A program made the translations under genes and the position numbers. Of a stretch of 64,000 bases of DNA, positions 1-18,830 are shown piece by piece. The DNA is from Medicago truncatula (lineage: Eukaryota > Streptophyta > Magnoliopsida > Fabales > Fabaceae): assembly GCF_003473485.1 (NCBI RefSeq), contig NC_053042.1, forward strand, positions 56,631,762-56,695,761, in the 5' to 3' direction. Numbering within the stretch: the first letter of the stretch is position 1; every line of letters begins with the position of its first letter. Below the pieces are notes generated by a model that saw only the letters and a program-made list of their open reading frames with translations, searched no databases and was not told where the DNA came from.

Positions 1-148
1 TTATTACATCTCTTCTCCTTATAAGGTGAGGAGTAAGGTGAGGAATGCCTCCTTTTTATAAACTCTCACCAAGAGTACTATCTATCCGATGTGGGACTTG
101 GGTTTTTCCCAATATTATTTCATCTAAAACCCATAACTTCAACATGGT
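1..148 (+). repeat. Possible 3' end of a copia-type LTR plus primer-binding site
   Basis: The stretch ends in CTTCAACA at about 136-144 and is followed at once by TGGTATCATAGTGCC, close to the initiator-Met tRNA primer-binding site (TGGTATCAGAGC) used by Ty1/copia elements. The LTR would start left of the window. No gag or pol follows in the next 1.3 kb, so this is at best a decayed or non-autonomous element. A related stretch (GTGGGACTTGGGTTTTTCC and surroundings) recurs near 2340. Confidence 0.35.
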
Positions 149-1516
149 ATCATAGTGCCACTATCCTCCCCAACCTGTCACGTCACTTTGTTGCCGAGTT
201 CCTAAATATTCAGAACTCTAACTAATTAGTAACCTGTGTTTCTTCTTTCCAGCTTCAATGCCAACCTGTCTGGTCACCTCCACTGTCACTACCGTGAGGC
301 GCTGCCAGAAAATTACCTGGTCAGTTTTCCGGCAAAACCCCTGCCATATTTAGTGGCTCCTCCCGATCTACAAGACCCCAAATTTCAGCTACAACCTATC
401 AAAGGGGCACTCATATCCAAACCAATCCAAATTGAAACCGCAAACTAATCCAAAAAAATTGAAAAACGCACAAAATTGAATATTACTGGATGTGTTTTTG
501 TAAAAGCTGCTTGGATCAGATTGATTTTTGGATTCATTTTCCAAAACCAAACCAAACCGCATACATATACTTTAATACTTATATTTTTTTAAGTATCATA
601 TATTGCATACAACTATTATTTGTTGGACCTCTAAAAAATTTACTATTATTTGCTGGTCTTTAATATTTTAATAATACTTATTAGTTTAAGTTAATGTGTT
701 TTATTTTTACCATTTCATATGTTTCAAACATGATCGATCATTGTCATTCGGTAATGTTAATTTTTAGCATATCATACGTTATAATTTCCAATAATCCCTA
801 TTGCTTTTTTTTACAATTGTAATTTGGATATGCAAAAATTGATCCAAAATGAACCGCATTAAATAGGATTGGATCGCTTTTTTTAAACGAGTCATTCAAA
901 CCGAACAGAATCGCATACGCATATGCTTTTATTTTTGGATCAAATGGTTTTTTGTATGAGTAAACAACCATTTTGGTCCCTATATGTATTCAAATTGCAA
1001 ATGTATCCCCTAGTGTCTCTTTTGTTTGTAGTTTTAGGGACTAAATTGACTAACAAAAAACATACTTGAGGACCAAAATGACCGATTTAAGGACCAAAAT
1101 GACTAAGGACACATTTGAAGACGTCTTTACAATTCCAATACACTCAGGGACCAAAATGATTGTTCGCCATTTTTTTGCCTCAAAATCGATCAAACTGCAC
1201 CGCTAACACGCTTGAAAGTGCCATTTCTATTGCCTGCGATCTTTGCAGCATTGCTCCACCTAAAGCATGCACCAAAGCGTGTTACAGCCTCTTTCTGAAC
1301 ATACTCTCACCACCCGGGTCGCATGATTGTCTTAGTCCCGATCTATAATTGTTTTAGCAGGCTCTATAGTCAAGCGTTTCAGCACACAGTAAATAGTTTA
1401 AGGTAGGCCCTTCATCCAACCATCATCAAGGTTGCTGTCCACATCGTATGACATTGACCAACTATCGTCATGGTTGAGCCACCGGCACCAGTTATATAAA
1501 ACTTCTTGACCCACAC
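149..1516. other. Gene-free AT-rich stretch with old repeats
   Basis: No coding region can be supported. Around 430-950 there are scattered motifs rich in AAACCAAACC and their complements, of the kind seen in degenerate hAT-like MITEs. Around 970-1170 the phrase GGACCAAAATGA is repeated three times together with GGGACTAAATTGAC. That is typical of dispersed MULE-like terminal repeats in legume genomes, but the ends could not be defined. The short open frames at 236-448 and 1160-1348 have no recognisable protein signature. Confidence 0.5.
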
Positions 1517-1829
1517 TGGGGGGAGGGGGTCGTTAGAATATAAGAAATTGTCGGATAATATCTTACTTTATCTCATAGGATTAGTTTATAATACTATAAT
1601 ATCTTAGGCTCTCTTCTAAGGTTAGTTTTCATATTACTTTGTTATTGCAACAATTTGTGTTCTTAATTTCCTTATTTATTTACAATTAGGAGTCTTGCAC
1701 CCCAATAGGGTTCCGTTTTTAGTCTCTTGTATCAAGTTAATTATCAATAACATTACACTATTATCATATTCAAAAGTCTATATTGTTTCTCTTCTTCTTA
1801 TTTTATCTAAAACCCTTAGCTTCAACACC
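1517..1829 (+). repeat. Possible LTR with upstream purine tract
   Basis: A purine run (GGGGGGAGGGGG, about 1518-1530) precedes CGTTAGAATATAAG. About 295 bases later the sequence ends TTCAACA, resembling a polypurine tract followed by a copia LTR (TG...CA) with a mutated first base. The end shares its last ~25 bases with the LTR-like end at 144, but the rest is dissimilar, so a two-LTR pairing is not shown. Confidence 0.3.
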
Positions 1830-1854
1830 TCTAAGATCAAGAAACAACTACATA

Positions 1855-2001
1855 CACCCTCCGGTCACTATTATAAGCAAAATTTCACTTTTTAGGTTCA
1901 TTCAATAAATGATGTATGTGGTCCATTAAATATATCACATACATCATTTATTGAATGAACCTAAAAAGTAGATTTTTGCTTATAATAGTGACCTGAGGGT
2001 G
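1855..2001. mobile_element. Stowaway-type MITE (147 bp, near-perfect hairpin)
   Basis: The element begins CACCCTCCGGTCAC and ends GTGACCTGAGGGTG, with TA on both sides (1853-1854 and 2002-2003), which is the Stowaway/Tc1-mariner target duplication. Almost the whole length is an inverted repeat: the left arm from TATTATAAGCAAAATTTCAC through TGTATGTG pairs with the right arm, leaving a loop of roughly 15-20 bases near 1925. It encodes nothing and would have been moved by a mariner-like transposase in trans. Confidence 0.88.
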
Positions 2002-2003
2002 TA

Positions 2004-2420
2004 GTGCTCAGCCGGAGGACTTTTATGACTTAAGGATACACACGGTTACTTCAAAATGAAGATTTTCTTGTTGACAAATATGGGAAATTTCATTATCAGT
2101 CAATTGGTTTACAACCTATATAAGAGTATATAGATAGCACATATACTAGCATAGACTATCATTGTAATAGAACACTAGCAAAACTAACTCTCGGAGTTAG
2201 ATATGACAGCCTAACTAATCGCAGGCTCTGATACTTCATTATGTTTTTATATTCGGCCTAACTAATCATTACAAAACCAACTTGTAAGGTGAGGGGTGTC
2301 ACTTTTATAAACTCATTTCATTCGTTATCTCCATCCTATGTGGGACTTGGGTTTTTCCAATAATTTCCAAGAGAGAGTGATTGGAAGACAAAACAAAAAC
2401 AAATATGCATTTACATATGA
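2004..2420. other. Gene-free, repeat-derived stretch
   Basis: No gene is seen. Positions 2278-2362 resemble positions 22-112 (shared features: AAGGTGAGG, TTTTATAAACTC, GTGGGACTTGGG), so both are copies of one dispersed LTR-like repeat. TGTTGACAAATATGGG near 2075 could be an LTR start, but no partner end was found. Confidence 0.4.
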
Positions 2421-2423
2421 TTA

Positions 2424-3296
<873 letters not shown>

Positions 3297-3346
3297 TTCT
3301 AATATATATTTTAATAGAAGTTCAAGGCATTTTATTCAATAATTCA

Positions 3347-5479
<2,133 letters not shown>

Positions 5480-5480
<1 letters not shown>

Positions 5481-7475
5481 TTATTAAGATGAATTTATAT
5501 TATATTTATATGATTGAGGTGATTTTATGTGATTTTATGAGGAGTTGTGACTTATTTTATTGTTTAATAAAATAAGATTTGAAAATAAAATAAATGTTGA
5601 GTTGAGGGGTTGTTTTGAGATTTTAGAGAGTTTTGGAAGAGAAAGAGGAATAAGATAAAGTAGATAAAGGAGATATAAATAAGAAAGAATGGTTTAGAAA
5701 AAACATTACGTACGATCAGTTTTTGGAGAAAAGGGAGAAAAAGCCAAGAGAAGAGAAAGCGACCTAGAGGCTGCGATTTTCATTGCTAAGGTAAGGGTGA
5801 GACTAACATTCAATTCTATTAACCTATATGATTCTGATGATTGTATTTAGCAAGTGTATGATTGAATTAGAGAAGTTGGAAAACTAGGGTTAATGAGGAA
5901 AATTGAGGATTAATTGATGTAGAATGGTTAGATTGATGTAGAAACTGTTTACAGACCTTAGATAAGTCATAAGATGATTACAGGAATCAATGTTAGGCTT
6001 AAAACCATGAGAAATAGTGAATTTTCGTGAAAACTGCACTTCTGCCCGAGCCTACATTCATCGCTCGCCTCCCGAGTGATGATCCTCGCCATGGCGAACA
6101 GACGAACTTCATCGCTAGCCTCGTGAACATAACCAGAGAGCTATCCAGATTTCGTAATTTTGACTTTTGAGTTGACCCTTAGATGTTTTTGAGTGCCTGA
6201 ACATGTCTAATAATGATTATGAAAGATTGGAGAATGAGATTGAACCTGGAAAGATTTTGGAATGAATTTTTTAAAGTTAGACCTGAACTCGCCATGGCGA
6301 GTAGAGGCCCTCGCCTCGCGAATTGACCAGTTACAGAATGCCTTGTTAGGTTAAATGCGATCTTTGTCGCACGAGTTGATGTGAGTTGATCTTAGAGGTT
6401 AGAAACTAAGTTGTTTATCTTGCTATTGTTGTTCCAGTAAGACTGATGCATATGAATTGATGTTGTTTATAATGTTATATAATTGTATATACATTACATG
6501 AATTATGTTTGATATTTGAGATGATTCGATATTGTTATATCATGATGATTTGCATACTGTCTATGTTGTTGTTTGTTATTTAACTAAGCTGCATGAGTCG
6601 GTCTAAGTTGAAGATGGTGATGTTCCAAATTATTGGACTTATATAAGAGGTTGTTGTTCTAAGTTGTTAAGTTGTTGTGTCCATGCATTAACATTCATTG
6701 TTGGGGGCTTGGTGCCCTAGAGCCTTTGCTCACCACGTTGGTGGCTTGATGCCCTGGAGCTTTAGCTCAATTATGTTGGGGGCTTGATGCCCTTGAAGTA
6801 TATTAATACTTATTACGTTGAGGGCTTGATGCCCTAGATTGGTATCACATGCATATAAGAGGTCTAAGTTGCATAGTCGCATTTGTCGAGTCAAAGATGA
6901 TAAGTTGCCAAGTTGTTGACGTTGTGATTCTTTATATGAACTATTAATGAAGTGATAAATGATATGTTATTATCTATGATGAATATTATGATGTTGTTAA
7001 ATATAATTGTTGAATTATATGTTTAATATTATTGTTTTGTGAAATCTCACCCCTTCTGCTTGGAAATGTTGCTCTTCGTATGAGTAACTTGCAGGTGATC
7101 GAGAGTAGTGTTGTTGCCTTGCTGTCGTGAGTGGTTATCCCTCACTGAGTCTTTTAGGTGCTCTGATACGTAACGGGATGAGATCTTTTATGGCTATTTC
7201 TTATTCCTTTACGTATTTGTTTTATGAATTTAAATGATTAAGTTGTTTAACTGAATTTATGAGATGTTTTGATGAGGCCTGCGTGCCAAGACTTATTTAT
7301 GATAATGAAACTTAATCCGCTGCAAGTTTTTGAATTAATATGTTGATGGTTTATGTTGAAGGATAATTAGTTAATTATCTCATTTATGATTTTTAGAAAT
7401 GTAGCATTCCGTTTATGTGTTGATTACTCTGATAAATGTTTTGAAATTTTAAAGTTGGGAAAACGGAGTGTTACA
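5480..7475 (+). mobile_element. Solo-LTR-like element, copy 1 (~2.0 kb)
   Basis: This is a diverged copy of the 2.1-kb element also found at 20502-29764 (interrupted) and 56973-59114 (minus). Shared landmarks in the same order are AATAAAATAAGATTTGAAAA (5565), CTCGCCATGGCGAG-type palindromes (6060-6310), tandem GGGGGCTTGATGCCCT units (6700-6840), AAATCTCACCCCTTCTGCTT (7045), TCTGATACGTAACGGGATGA (7150) and the end AACGGAGTGTTACA at 7475. The expected 5' end TGTAAC is not found; homology fades near 5480-5500. It has no coding capacity. The inverted ends of the better copies (TGTAAC...GTTACA) fit an LTR with no internal region. Confidence 0.7.
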
Positions 7476-8107
7476 CTGCGGACTTTAACGGGCTGGGCCA
7501 AAAAGTCCGGTTGAAAAACGGGCTTGAAATATACTACCCGAACCCGGCCCTACACGGGCTGCGGGCTAAACGGGCCGGCCAGTATTAAAAATTATATTTT
7601 TTTTATTTTAAAAAAGTACTATAAAACACTGCTATAATTTTTTTATAAATAATATTTTTAATATGTTTAAATAATGTCTAACACAAGAATAAATTGTAAA
7701 CATTTTCGTACAAACATCGTAAATTAAAACAACGAGGAAAATGATTTTAAATAAATTAGATATGTTATGGTTATAGATATTTATATATTTGATCTTTAAA
7801 ACTATAAATAACGAAACAAATAAATATAATTTTATATTACATTTATATTTGTGTTCATTCATTGAATTTTCACTTTTGTTTTTTACTTTGATAATCAACT
7901 AAGTAAAGAATTATCTGAAAAATATATATAATTTATAGGATTTTTTTGTTATGCGGGCTAACGGGCTACCCGCGGCCACCAGGTTTTTTACGGGCCGGGC
8001 TAAAAATCCCTATTAAAATTTGGGCTCAATATTTTAGACCCAAACCCTATATTTATTCGGGCTAAACGGGTCGATTCATACGGTCCGGCCCGTTTTGACA
8101 GCTCTAA
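7476..8107. mobile_element. hAT-like non-autonomous element with ACGGGC-rich ends
   Basis: Both ends are rich in CGGGCTAAACGGGC, GGGCCGG and CCCGAACCC motifs, arranged as long imperfect inverted repeats (7476-7590 and 7945-8107), around an AT-rich core. The right end CCCGTTTTGACAGCTCTA reads TAGAGCTGTCAAAACGGG on the other strand, typical of plant hAT-type MITEs. The left end (CTGCGGACTTTAACGGGC) matches only partly and directly abuts the LTR end at 7475, so one element probably inserted at or damaged the terminus of the other. No transposase is encoded. Confidence 0.55.
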
Positions 8108-8525
8108 TCATATTATATATAGATGGACAACTGATTGTACCAAAAAAAAAGAAAAAAAGAATAGTTGAATGTGAAACTGAATTTTATAACCGTCACAATT
8201 ATGGTATACCTTACTTTTCAACATTAAACTTTCATCATGTGAAGCCATCAAGAGAATCTTATTTTAATTGCTTCCTTCTTTACATTCAGCCTTGTGAAAT
8301 TATATCTGAACAGACTCAGCACTCTTAAACAACAACCTCATAATTAACCAAATACAAACCCACGATAAGTTGTAATGTTAAAACCAAAGAGAGACGAAGG
8401 TGTGGAGCCAAAGAATTTTTTAGGCTTTCTCTCTCTAATTTTGCTCTAACATCTCTCTAAACAAACTCTTTCTCCCACCCGCCTCCTCACTTTCCTCCCT
8501 TTCCAATCCAAACCTGTTCTTTTAA
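8108..8525. other. Spacer without a supported gene
   Basis: The open frame at 8095-8328 begins inside the hAT-like end and has no recognisable domain. The rest is AT-rich with CT-rich patches (8420-8520). No repeat end or gene could be assigned. Confidence 0.4.
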
Positions 8526-9007
8526 GATGTAGATCCTCCAATGGTGTGTTTAATGCATGTTGAATGGTGAGATGGATGAGAGAGAGGATGAACGCATTCA
8601 ACACAATTGAATATTGTCACGGATGCCACGCGGCGCGTTGCTATTGCTTGAAAACGGGCGTGTGCATCACACGCGCCGACAAGGCGCGTGACTGTTCAGA
8701 AGGCGGAGAGAGAAAACGCGTTTTGGATAGATAGGGACACGTGGCACGTTTTGGATAGATAGGGACACGTGACGCGTTTTAATTGGTTGTTCGAATTCTT
8801 ATCATTTTAATAATTTGACCTCAATTATTTCGTTGTAAATTAATTTAAAAAAAAATACCAAAATTCATGATTTTTTTTCTCTATAAATAGAGACTTGGTT
8901 CATTTGATTTGAACACAGAAAAAAAAACCAAGTTTTTCATTATCTTCATCTTATTATTATATTTCTATTAGCAAACTAAGTGAAGTTTTAATCTTATTTT
9001 TTGTGAA

Positions 9008-10096
9008 ATGTATCCCAATAATAACCATTTCAACACCCAAAATTTTTCTAATTATCCATTTAACTACGAAAATCCCAACAATTATCCAAATCCAAATCAA
9101 TTTTTCAACCAACGTCCTCAAAACGTACCTAATTTTGGTTTTGCACCAAATTTCAACCAGTCATCCTCTGTTCCAAACTTTCATCCATATTATGGATCTA
9201 TGATGAGATATTCATCTCAAACACCCCCGTTTAATGGTTATATGCCAATGGAGAATGAAAATTTTCCTAGTGTTGGTGCAACTCAATATCCTGAATTTTC
9301 AACACAAATAACTCCTGGTGGCATGACAGTTGCTAATGAAGTCACTCCAGAAGATTCAACTCCTAAGAGCAAGAGAAGTAAGGAACCAGCATGGAACACT
9401 CAACAAAATTTGGTTCTAATTAGTGCATGGATTAAATATGGAACAAGCAATGTTGTCGGGAGAAACCAGAGAGGAGAAACATATTGGGGTAAAATTGCTG
9501 AGTATTGTAATGAGTATTGCTCATTCGATTCTCTCCGCGATCTAGTTGCATGCCGAAACCGTTTTAATTATATGAGCAAAGTAATAAATAAATGGATTGG
9601 TGCTTATGAAAGCACTAAGCGTTTGCAAGGAAGCGGTTGGTCGGAAGATGATGTTTTGGCAAATGCGCAGGAATTATTTGCACGTGGGAAGAATATTCAA
9701 TTTACTTTAAATGAAGAATGGCACGCTCTCCGTGATCAACCACGTTATGGTAGTCAAATGGGAGGAAATGTTGGGTCAGGAAGTAGTGGATCTAAGAGAT
9801 CTCACGAGGACTCTGTAGGATCTAGTGCTCATCCGACGGGTAGGGAGGCAGCTAAAAAAAAAGGTAAAAAGAAAAGCAAGGACGCTTCCTTGGAGGGGGT
9901 GGAAAAGGAGTGGGTTGAATTCAAAGAAATCAAGGTGCAAGAGATTGAACAATTGAAAGAGTACACCTTGGTGCAACAGGAGAAAAACAGATTGAAGAAA
10001 ATGAAACTGTATGTAAAGTTAAGTTCCGAAGAGCATCTCGATGACCGGGAAAAAGAGCTGTTGGAAAACTTGGAGCGTGAGCTGTTTGGAAATTAA
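9008..10096 (+). CDS. PIF/Harbinger Myb-like DNA-binding protein, 362 aa
   Basis: One open frame starts with MYPNNNHFNTQNFSNYPF. Residues 1-110 are Asn/Pro/Phe-rich and low complexity. Residues ~125-205 form a Myb/SANT (trihelix-like) domain: EPAWNTQQNLVLISAWIKYG, then GRNQRGETYWGKIAEYCNEY, then ACRNRFNYMSKVINKWIGAY. Residues ~260-295 are Ser/Lys-rich with KKKGKKKSK, a likely nuclear localisation signal. The C-terminal ~70 residues are charged and predicted coiled coil. In this superfamily the protein binds transposon ends and recruits the transposase into the nucleus. Plant genome annotations often mislabel such proteins as glutathione S-transferase T3-like. No stop codon or frameshift is seen, so this gene is intact while its partner is not. 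Confidence 0.9.
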   Translation: MYPNNNHFNTQNFSNYPFNYENPNNYPNPNQFFNQRPQNVPNFGFAPNFNQSSSVPNFHPYYGSMMRYSSQTPPFNGYMPMENENFPSVGATQYPEFSTQITPGGMTVANEVTPEDSTPKSKRSKEPAWNTQQNLVLISAWIKYGTSNVVGRNQRGETYWGKIAEYCNEYCSFDSLRDLVACRNRFNYMSKVINKWIGAYESTKRLQGSGWSEDDVLANAQELFARGKNIQFTLNEEWHALRDQPRYGSQMGGNVGSGSSGSKRSHEDSVGSSAHPTGREAAKKKGKKKSKDASLEGVEKEWVEFKEIKVQEIEQLKEYTLVQQEKNRLKKMKLYVKLSSEEHLDDREKELLENLERELFGN

Positions 10097-10237
10097 TTTC
10101 AATCAAATAATTGTTTGTATTCGGTCAAAATTGTCAGTGTTGTATAGTCCCCAGTGTTTGCTTTAATAATTGTCAGTGTTGTCTAGTCCTCAATGATAGT
10201 CCCTAGTGTTGTCTAGTCCCCCGTGACTTATTTCACA

Positions 10238-10612
10238 TACTATTTGCTTTAATAATTATGCCAACTATGTGCCAATTGTTTCACCTACTATTTGCTTTAA
10301 TAATTATGCCCACTGTGTGCTCATTATTTCACCTACTATTTGCTTTAATAATTATGTCCACCACGTTCCCATTATTTCACCTACAATAACTTATTTCGAA
10401 TCCGTCAGTGTCCACGACACAATGTACTTATATATAGGGACTCATATCTACTTTCAATTTCACAAATCTCATTCATAACTACTTCCAATTTCACAAATCT
10501 CATTCATATCTACTTTCAATTTCACAAATCTCATTCATATCTACTTCCAATTTCACAATTCTCATTTAATACTACTTCCAATTTCACAAATCTCATTCAT
10601 ATCTACTTCCAA
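10238..10612 (+). repeat. Two minisatellite arrays between the Harbinger genes
   Basis: The first array has three copies of a 48-bp unit beginning TACTATTTGCTTTAATAATT (starts at 10238, 10286 and 10334). The second has about five and a half copies of a ~31-bp unit (CTACTTCCAATTTCACAAAT and following bases) from about 10443 to 10612. They fill the untranslated spacer just upstream of the transposase reading frame. Confidence 0.85.
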
Positions 10613-10623
10613 AAAAACTATCA

Positions 10624-11877
10624 ATTGACCCTTTTGATATCGAAGCCTACTTCCAAAAACGTGATGTTGAAGACACTTATATCGTCAACCAATTTATTCA
10701 GCGTCGAAAAAAACTAGAGGAAGGTAGTGCATCTCGTACTAGAAAATATTTCAATAGAGATCATGCAGTGGCAAACCAAAGACTAATTGACGACTACTTT
10801 GCCAATGAGCCTACATACGACGATGCAATGTTTCGTCGTCGGTACCGGAGGCAAAAACACGTTTTCCTTCAAATCGTTGGAGACCTTTCAAGCAGTGATA
10901 ACTACTTCACCCAACGAATTGATGCAGCCAATAAAGAAGGTATATCACCGTTAGCAAAATGTACCACAACAATGCGAATGTTAGCATATGATGTAGCAGC
11001 AGATGCGGTCGATGAAGACATCAAAATAGGAAGTAGTACAACATTGGAGTGCTTACTTAGATTCTACAAAGGAATCATACGACTGTATGAGCAAATGTAC
11101 TTGAGAGCACCAACCCAAGATGACCTGCAAAGAATACTACATGTTAATGAAATGTGGGGGTTCCCAGGGATGATCGGGAGTATTGACTGCATGCACTGGG
11201 AGTGGAAAAATTGTCCTAAAGCATGGGAAGGTCAATTTACCAGGGGGGATAAGGGAACCACCACAGTTATTCTTGAAGCAGTTGCATCTCATGATCTATG
11301 GATCTGGCATGCATTTTTTGGATGTCCGGGAACGTTGAACGATATAAACGTTCTAGACCGGTCACCAGTGTTTGATGATGTGGAACAAGGAAAGGCACCA
11401 AGGGTGAATTACTTTGTGAATCAACGTCCCTATAATATGACATACTATCTAGCTGATGGTATCTACCCTTCTTATCCATCTTTTGTCAAATCAATTAGAA
11501 TTCCTCAAAGTGAACCCGATAAGTTATTTGCAAAACATCAAGAGGGATGTCAGAAAGACATTGAACGTGCTTTTGGAGTGCTTCAAGCTCGATTTAAAAT
11601 CATTCGTGAACCAGCTCGCTTGTAGGACATAGCCGATTTGGATATCATCATGAGGTCATGCATCATATTACATAATATGATTGTTGAGGATGAACGAGAT
11701 ACATATGCTCAACGTTGGACCGATTTTGAGCAACCTGGGGGAAGTGGATCTAGTACACCGCAACCATACTCGACCGAGGTGTTACCAGCATTTGCAAATC
11801 ATGTGCGTGCTAGATCCAAGTTGCGTGATCCAGATGTTCATCACGAATTGCAAGCAGATCTAGTGAAACACATATGA
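10624..11877 (+). pseudogene. PIF/Harbinger transposase (DDE_Tnp_4, HARBI1-like), two lesions
   Basis: The frame runs from 10624 to 11877 with the family's DDE residues visible: Asp in GMIGSIDCMHW (~11187), Asp in CPGTLNDINVLDRS (~11341) and Glu in CQKDIERAFGVLQARF (~11565). The N-terminal helix-rich region begins IDPFDIEAYFQKRD. The codon at the expected start is ATT (10624-10626), one base from ATG. The next in-frame GTG is at 10768, so initiation is probably damaged. A TAG at 11623-11625 interrupts the C-terminus between PARL and DIADLDIIMRSCIILHN, where the family usually has Trp. Both are single-base changes, so inactivation looks recent. The downstream 83 codons remain open to KHI. Confidence 0.9.
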
Positions 11878-12316
11878 ACAAAGTTTGGAATGTATCGTGA
11901 TTGAAGATGATTTGTATCGTACTAAATAAATTACTTGTGTGCTGTATGCTTAGTTTTTTGTATTGCATTTTAAGTTATTTGTGTTCCACGTGCTTAGTTT
12001 GTTGTACTTGCATTTTAAATTAAGAAAATAAAAATAAATTATTTTACAAAATTTTGTTTTTCCAAAAATAATAAAAAAAATAGTTAATTGTATTATTTTA
12101 ATTTAATTATAATCGATAATTTTATGTAATTATAAAAACAAAAATTAAATAAGAATAAAAAATAAAAAATGATGGGGTAGAGTGTTGAATGAAAAACCAT
12201 TGGAGAGTGTAAAAGTTGAATGAGTGTTGAATAAGAGAGAGAAAATGACGTGGAGTGTTAGGAATTGAAAAAGAAAGTGGGGTGTTGAATGGTGTAAACC
12301 ATTGGGGATGGTCTAA

Positions 12317-12956
12317 GTTATTTCTTTGGCATCAAATCAAAGAGGCGAAAACAATAGGTGGGAAGAGGAGCATACGAGACAGACAATTAGGTGTGTAAGT
12401 GGACAGAGGAAACCCTGGACATCAACGTCAGTAATCAACACTCCAATCTTGCAGACTAGTGCTAGTGACAGTTAAGCTAGATCCTTCTACATTTAAAAAA
12501 CAATCAAATGGATATCATCTTAAAATATTTGAAGGGTATCTCTGGAAAGAGCAAGAGGAAGTTCATTCCAAATCTTCTAGAACATTCTCAATGGATCAGG
12601 AAATAAGTGATAGAATCACTCACAGAATATCAGAGACAACTCATTCACAATGTTATTAAATTTGACCCAGCGGTTAGAAGATGACTGCTAGAGTTCCCTC
12701 ATATGGAATCTGCATTTAGACCTAACTTAAGGATACTCTACTCATATAGAATCTGAAATCTCCCAATATGATACTAATTCCAACTATATTTCTACTAGAA
12801 TACAAATAGTTGGTAAGAGTTTGTAGGGTCCTAGTATGAAAATAAGAGAGGTACTGAACTCATTTAGAACAGTCAAACAAAAATTCGAGAGAGCGGTAGC
12901 TTCTTTTTATCCTCAGCAGCAACAAGCAAAGAGAAGCCATGAGAAGACAAAACATG
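12317..12956. other. Spacer and 3' UTR of the cyclophilin gene
   Basis: No gene is supported. The stretch lies between the Harbinger right end and the stop codon of the minus-strand cyclophilin at 12957, so its right part should contain that gene's 3' UTR. The open frame at 12459-12659 on the plus strand has no domain. Confidence 0.45.
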
Positions 12957-17839
<4,883 letters not shown>

Positions 17840-18144
17840 CGTTTGGTTAAACACCGAAGAAGAAGGAAGGAAGGATATCGCGCATGCGTTAAAATTGGGG
17901 AGGATGCGACCAATCTATATCTATTCAACTCAAACCCATGGATGGATTCACCACCATTTTTTGTGGGGGCCACCACATTATAATTAAAACTAAAATAGAA
18001 TTGGTTTAGATTTCATTTGCTAGAGATTGCATTTAATTTAATTAAAATTTAGACTAAGATGTATCAAATTTGATTTGATTTAATTATTTTATTAGGTTAA
18101 TAAGGGGGAAAAAATAAACTACAACAAAATTCGATATTTCATTT
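17840..18144 (-). other. Upstream region of the cyclophilin gene
   Basis: This holds the 5' UTR and promoter of the minus-strand cyclophilin. No TATA box at a convincing distance could be fixed; minus-strand TATATAGATTG-like sequence occurs about 80 bases before the start codon. No other gene is seen. Confidence 0.4.
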
Positions 18145-18310
18145 ATACAGTGGCTTAAATATGCAAACCGTCTCTGTAATTTTGCGCATTTTTGCAATTC
18201 GTCCATGTATCTTTTTTTGTTTCAAAACTCTCCTTGTAAGCTTTTTTCGTTTTGCAAATGATTCTTCCCGTTAACTCCCGTTACAAAAACGGCGAGGTGG
18301 CAGGCGGAGA
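18145..18310 (+). repeat. MULE-like terminal region
   Basis: The sequence GGCTTAAATATGCAAACCGT, followed by CTGTAATTTTGCGCATTTTT and repeated AAAAC/CCCGTTA motifs, is of the kind found at ends of Mutator-like elements in legumes. It lies about 690 bases upstream of a MULE N-terminal reading frame in the same orientation, consistent with being the 5' end of that element. The matching right end was not found. Confidence 0.45.
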
Positions 18311-18830
18311 CATACGTGGCTTAGTGTGACTTGACAAAAGGAGGGTTACGTGTCAAAAGAGTTGGTGAGTCATCCTGTCTTTTGATTTCCCCCCTATTTA
18401 TTGAAAAAAAATGCTCTCATTTTCCATTTCGTCCTTGTGAAATAGGGTTTCAGAGAAGTTAGAGAGTCATGGTGTAAGAACAGAGACGAAGGTGAGTTGA
18501 CGGTGAATCACGGCAACGAAGTGTAATCAACAGTTAGCGAAGGTTTTTGAAGGTGATCGACGGTAGAAGAAGCGGTTTTTGGCTTGCGATTGAGGTAGAA
18601 CATTCTAACCTATCCTCTTATTTTTTTCTTCTTCTTATCTTTTGTTTGTTGTTTGAATCAAAAAATCTTTGAATGCTAGTTTATAATGATGTAAAAGAGT
18701 AGAATGGATGTCGTTATATGTTGTTTGATGTTGTTTTATACTTGTTTTTGTGTTGTTGTTGCATGTGGTTTTGGTAGAGACGAAGATGAAGGTTTATTAA
18801 CAAAGTTTATGTTTCTAAAATTTGACAGGG

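Larger units (their letters stand above)
8526..12313 (+). mobile_element. PIF/Harbinger DNA transposon, nearly complete (3.8 kb)
   Basis: The element carries the two genes characteristic of the PIF/Harbinger superfamily: a Myb/SANT-like DNA-binding protein (9008-10096) and a DDE transposase (10624-11877), both on the plus strand. The right end ACCATTGGGGATGGTC is followed by TAA (12314-12316). The left end includes GATCCTCCAATGG (8532-8544), and TAA lies at 8523-8525, matching the 3-bp TWA target preference. The terminal inverted repeats are imperfect, so the left boundary could be a few bases off (8526-8532). GTGTTGAAT-type motifs recur inside both ends (8560-8610 and 12180-12300), as transposase-binding subterminal repeats often do. 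Lesions in the transposase suggest it no longer moves by itself. Confidence 0.85.

Noticed and set aside
10238..10612. CRISPR-like array
   Set aside because: Units follow each other directly with no unique spacers, in a plant transposon. These are ordinary minisatellites.
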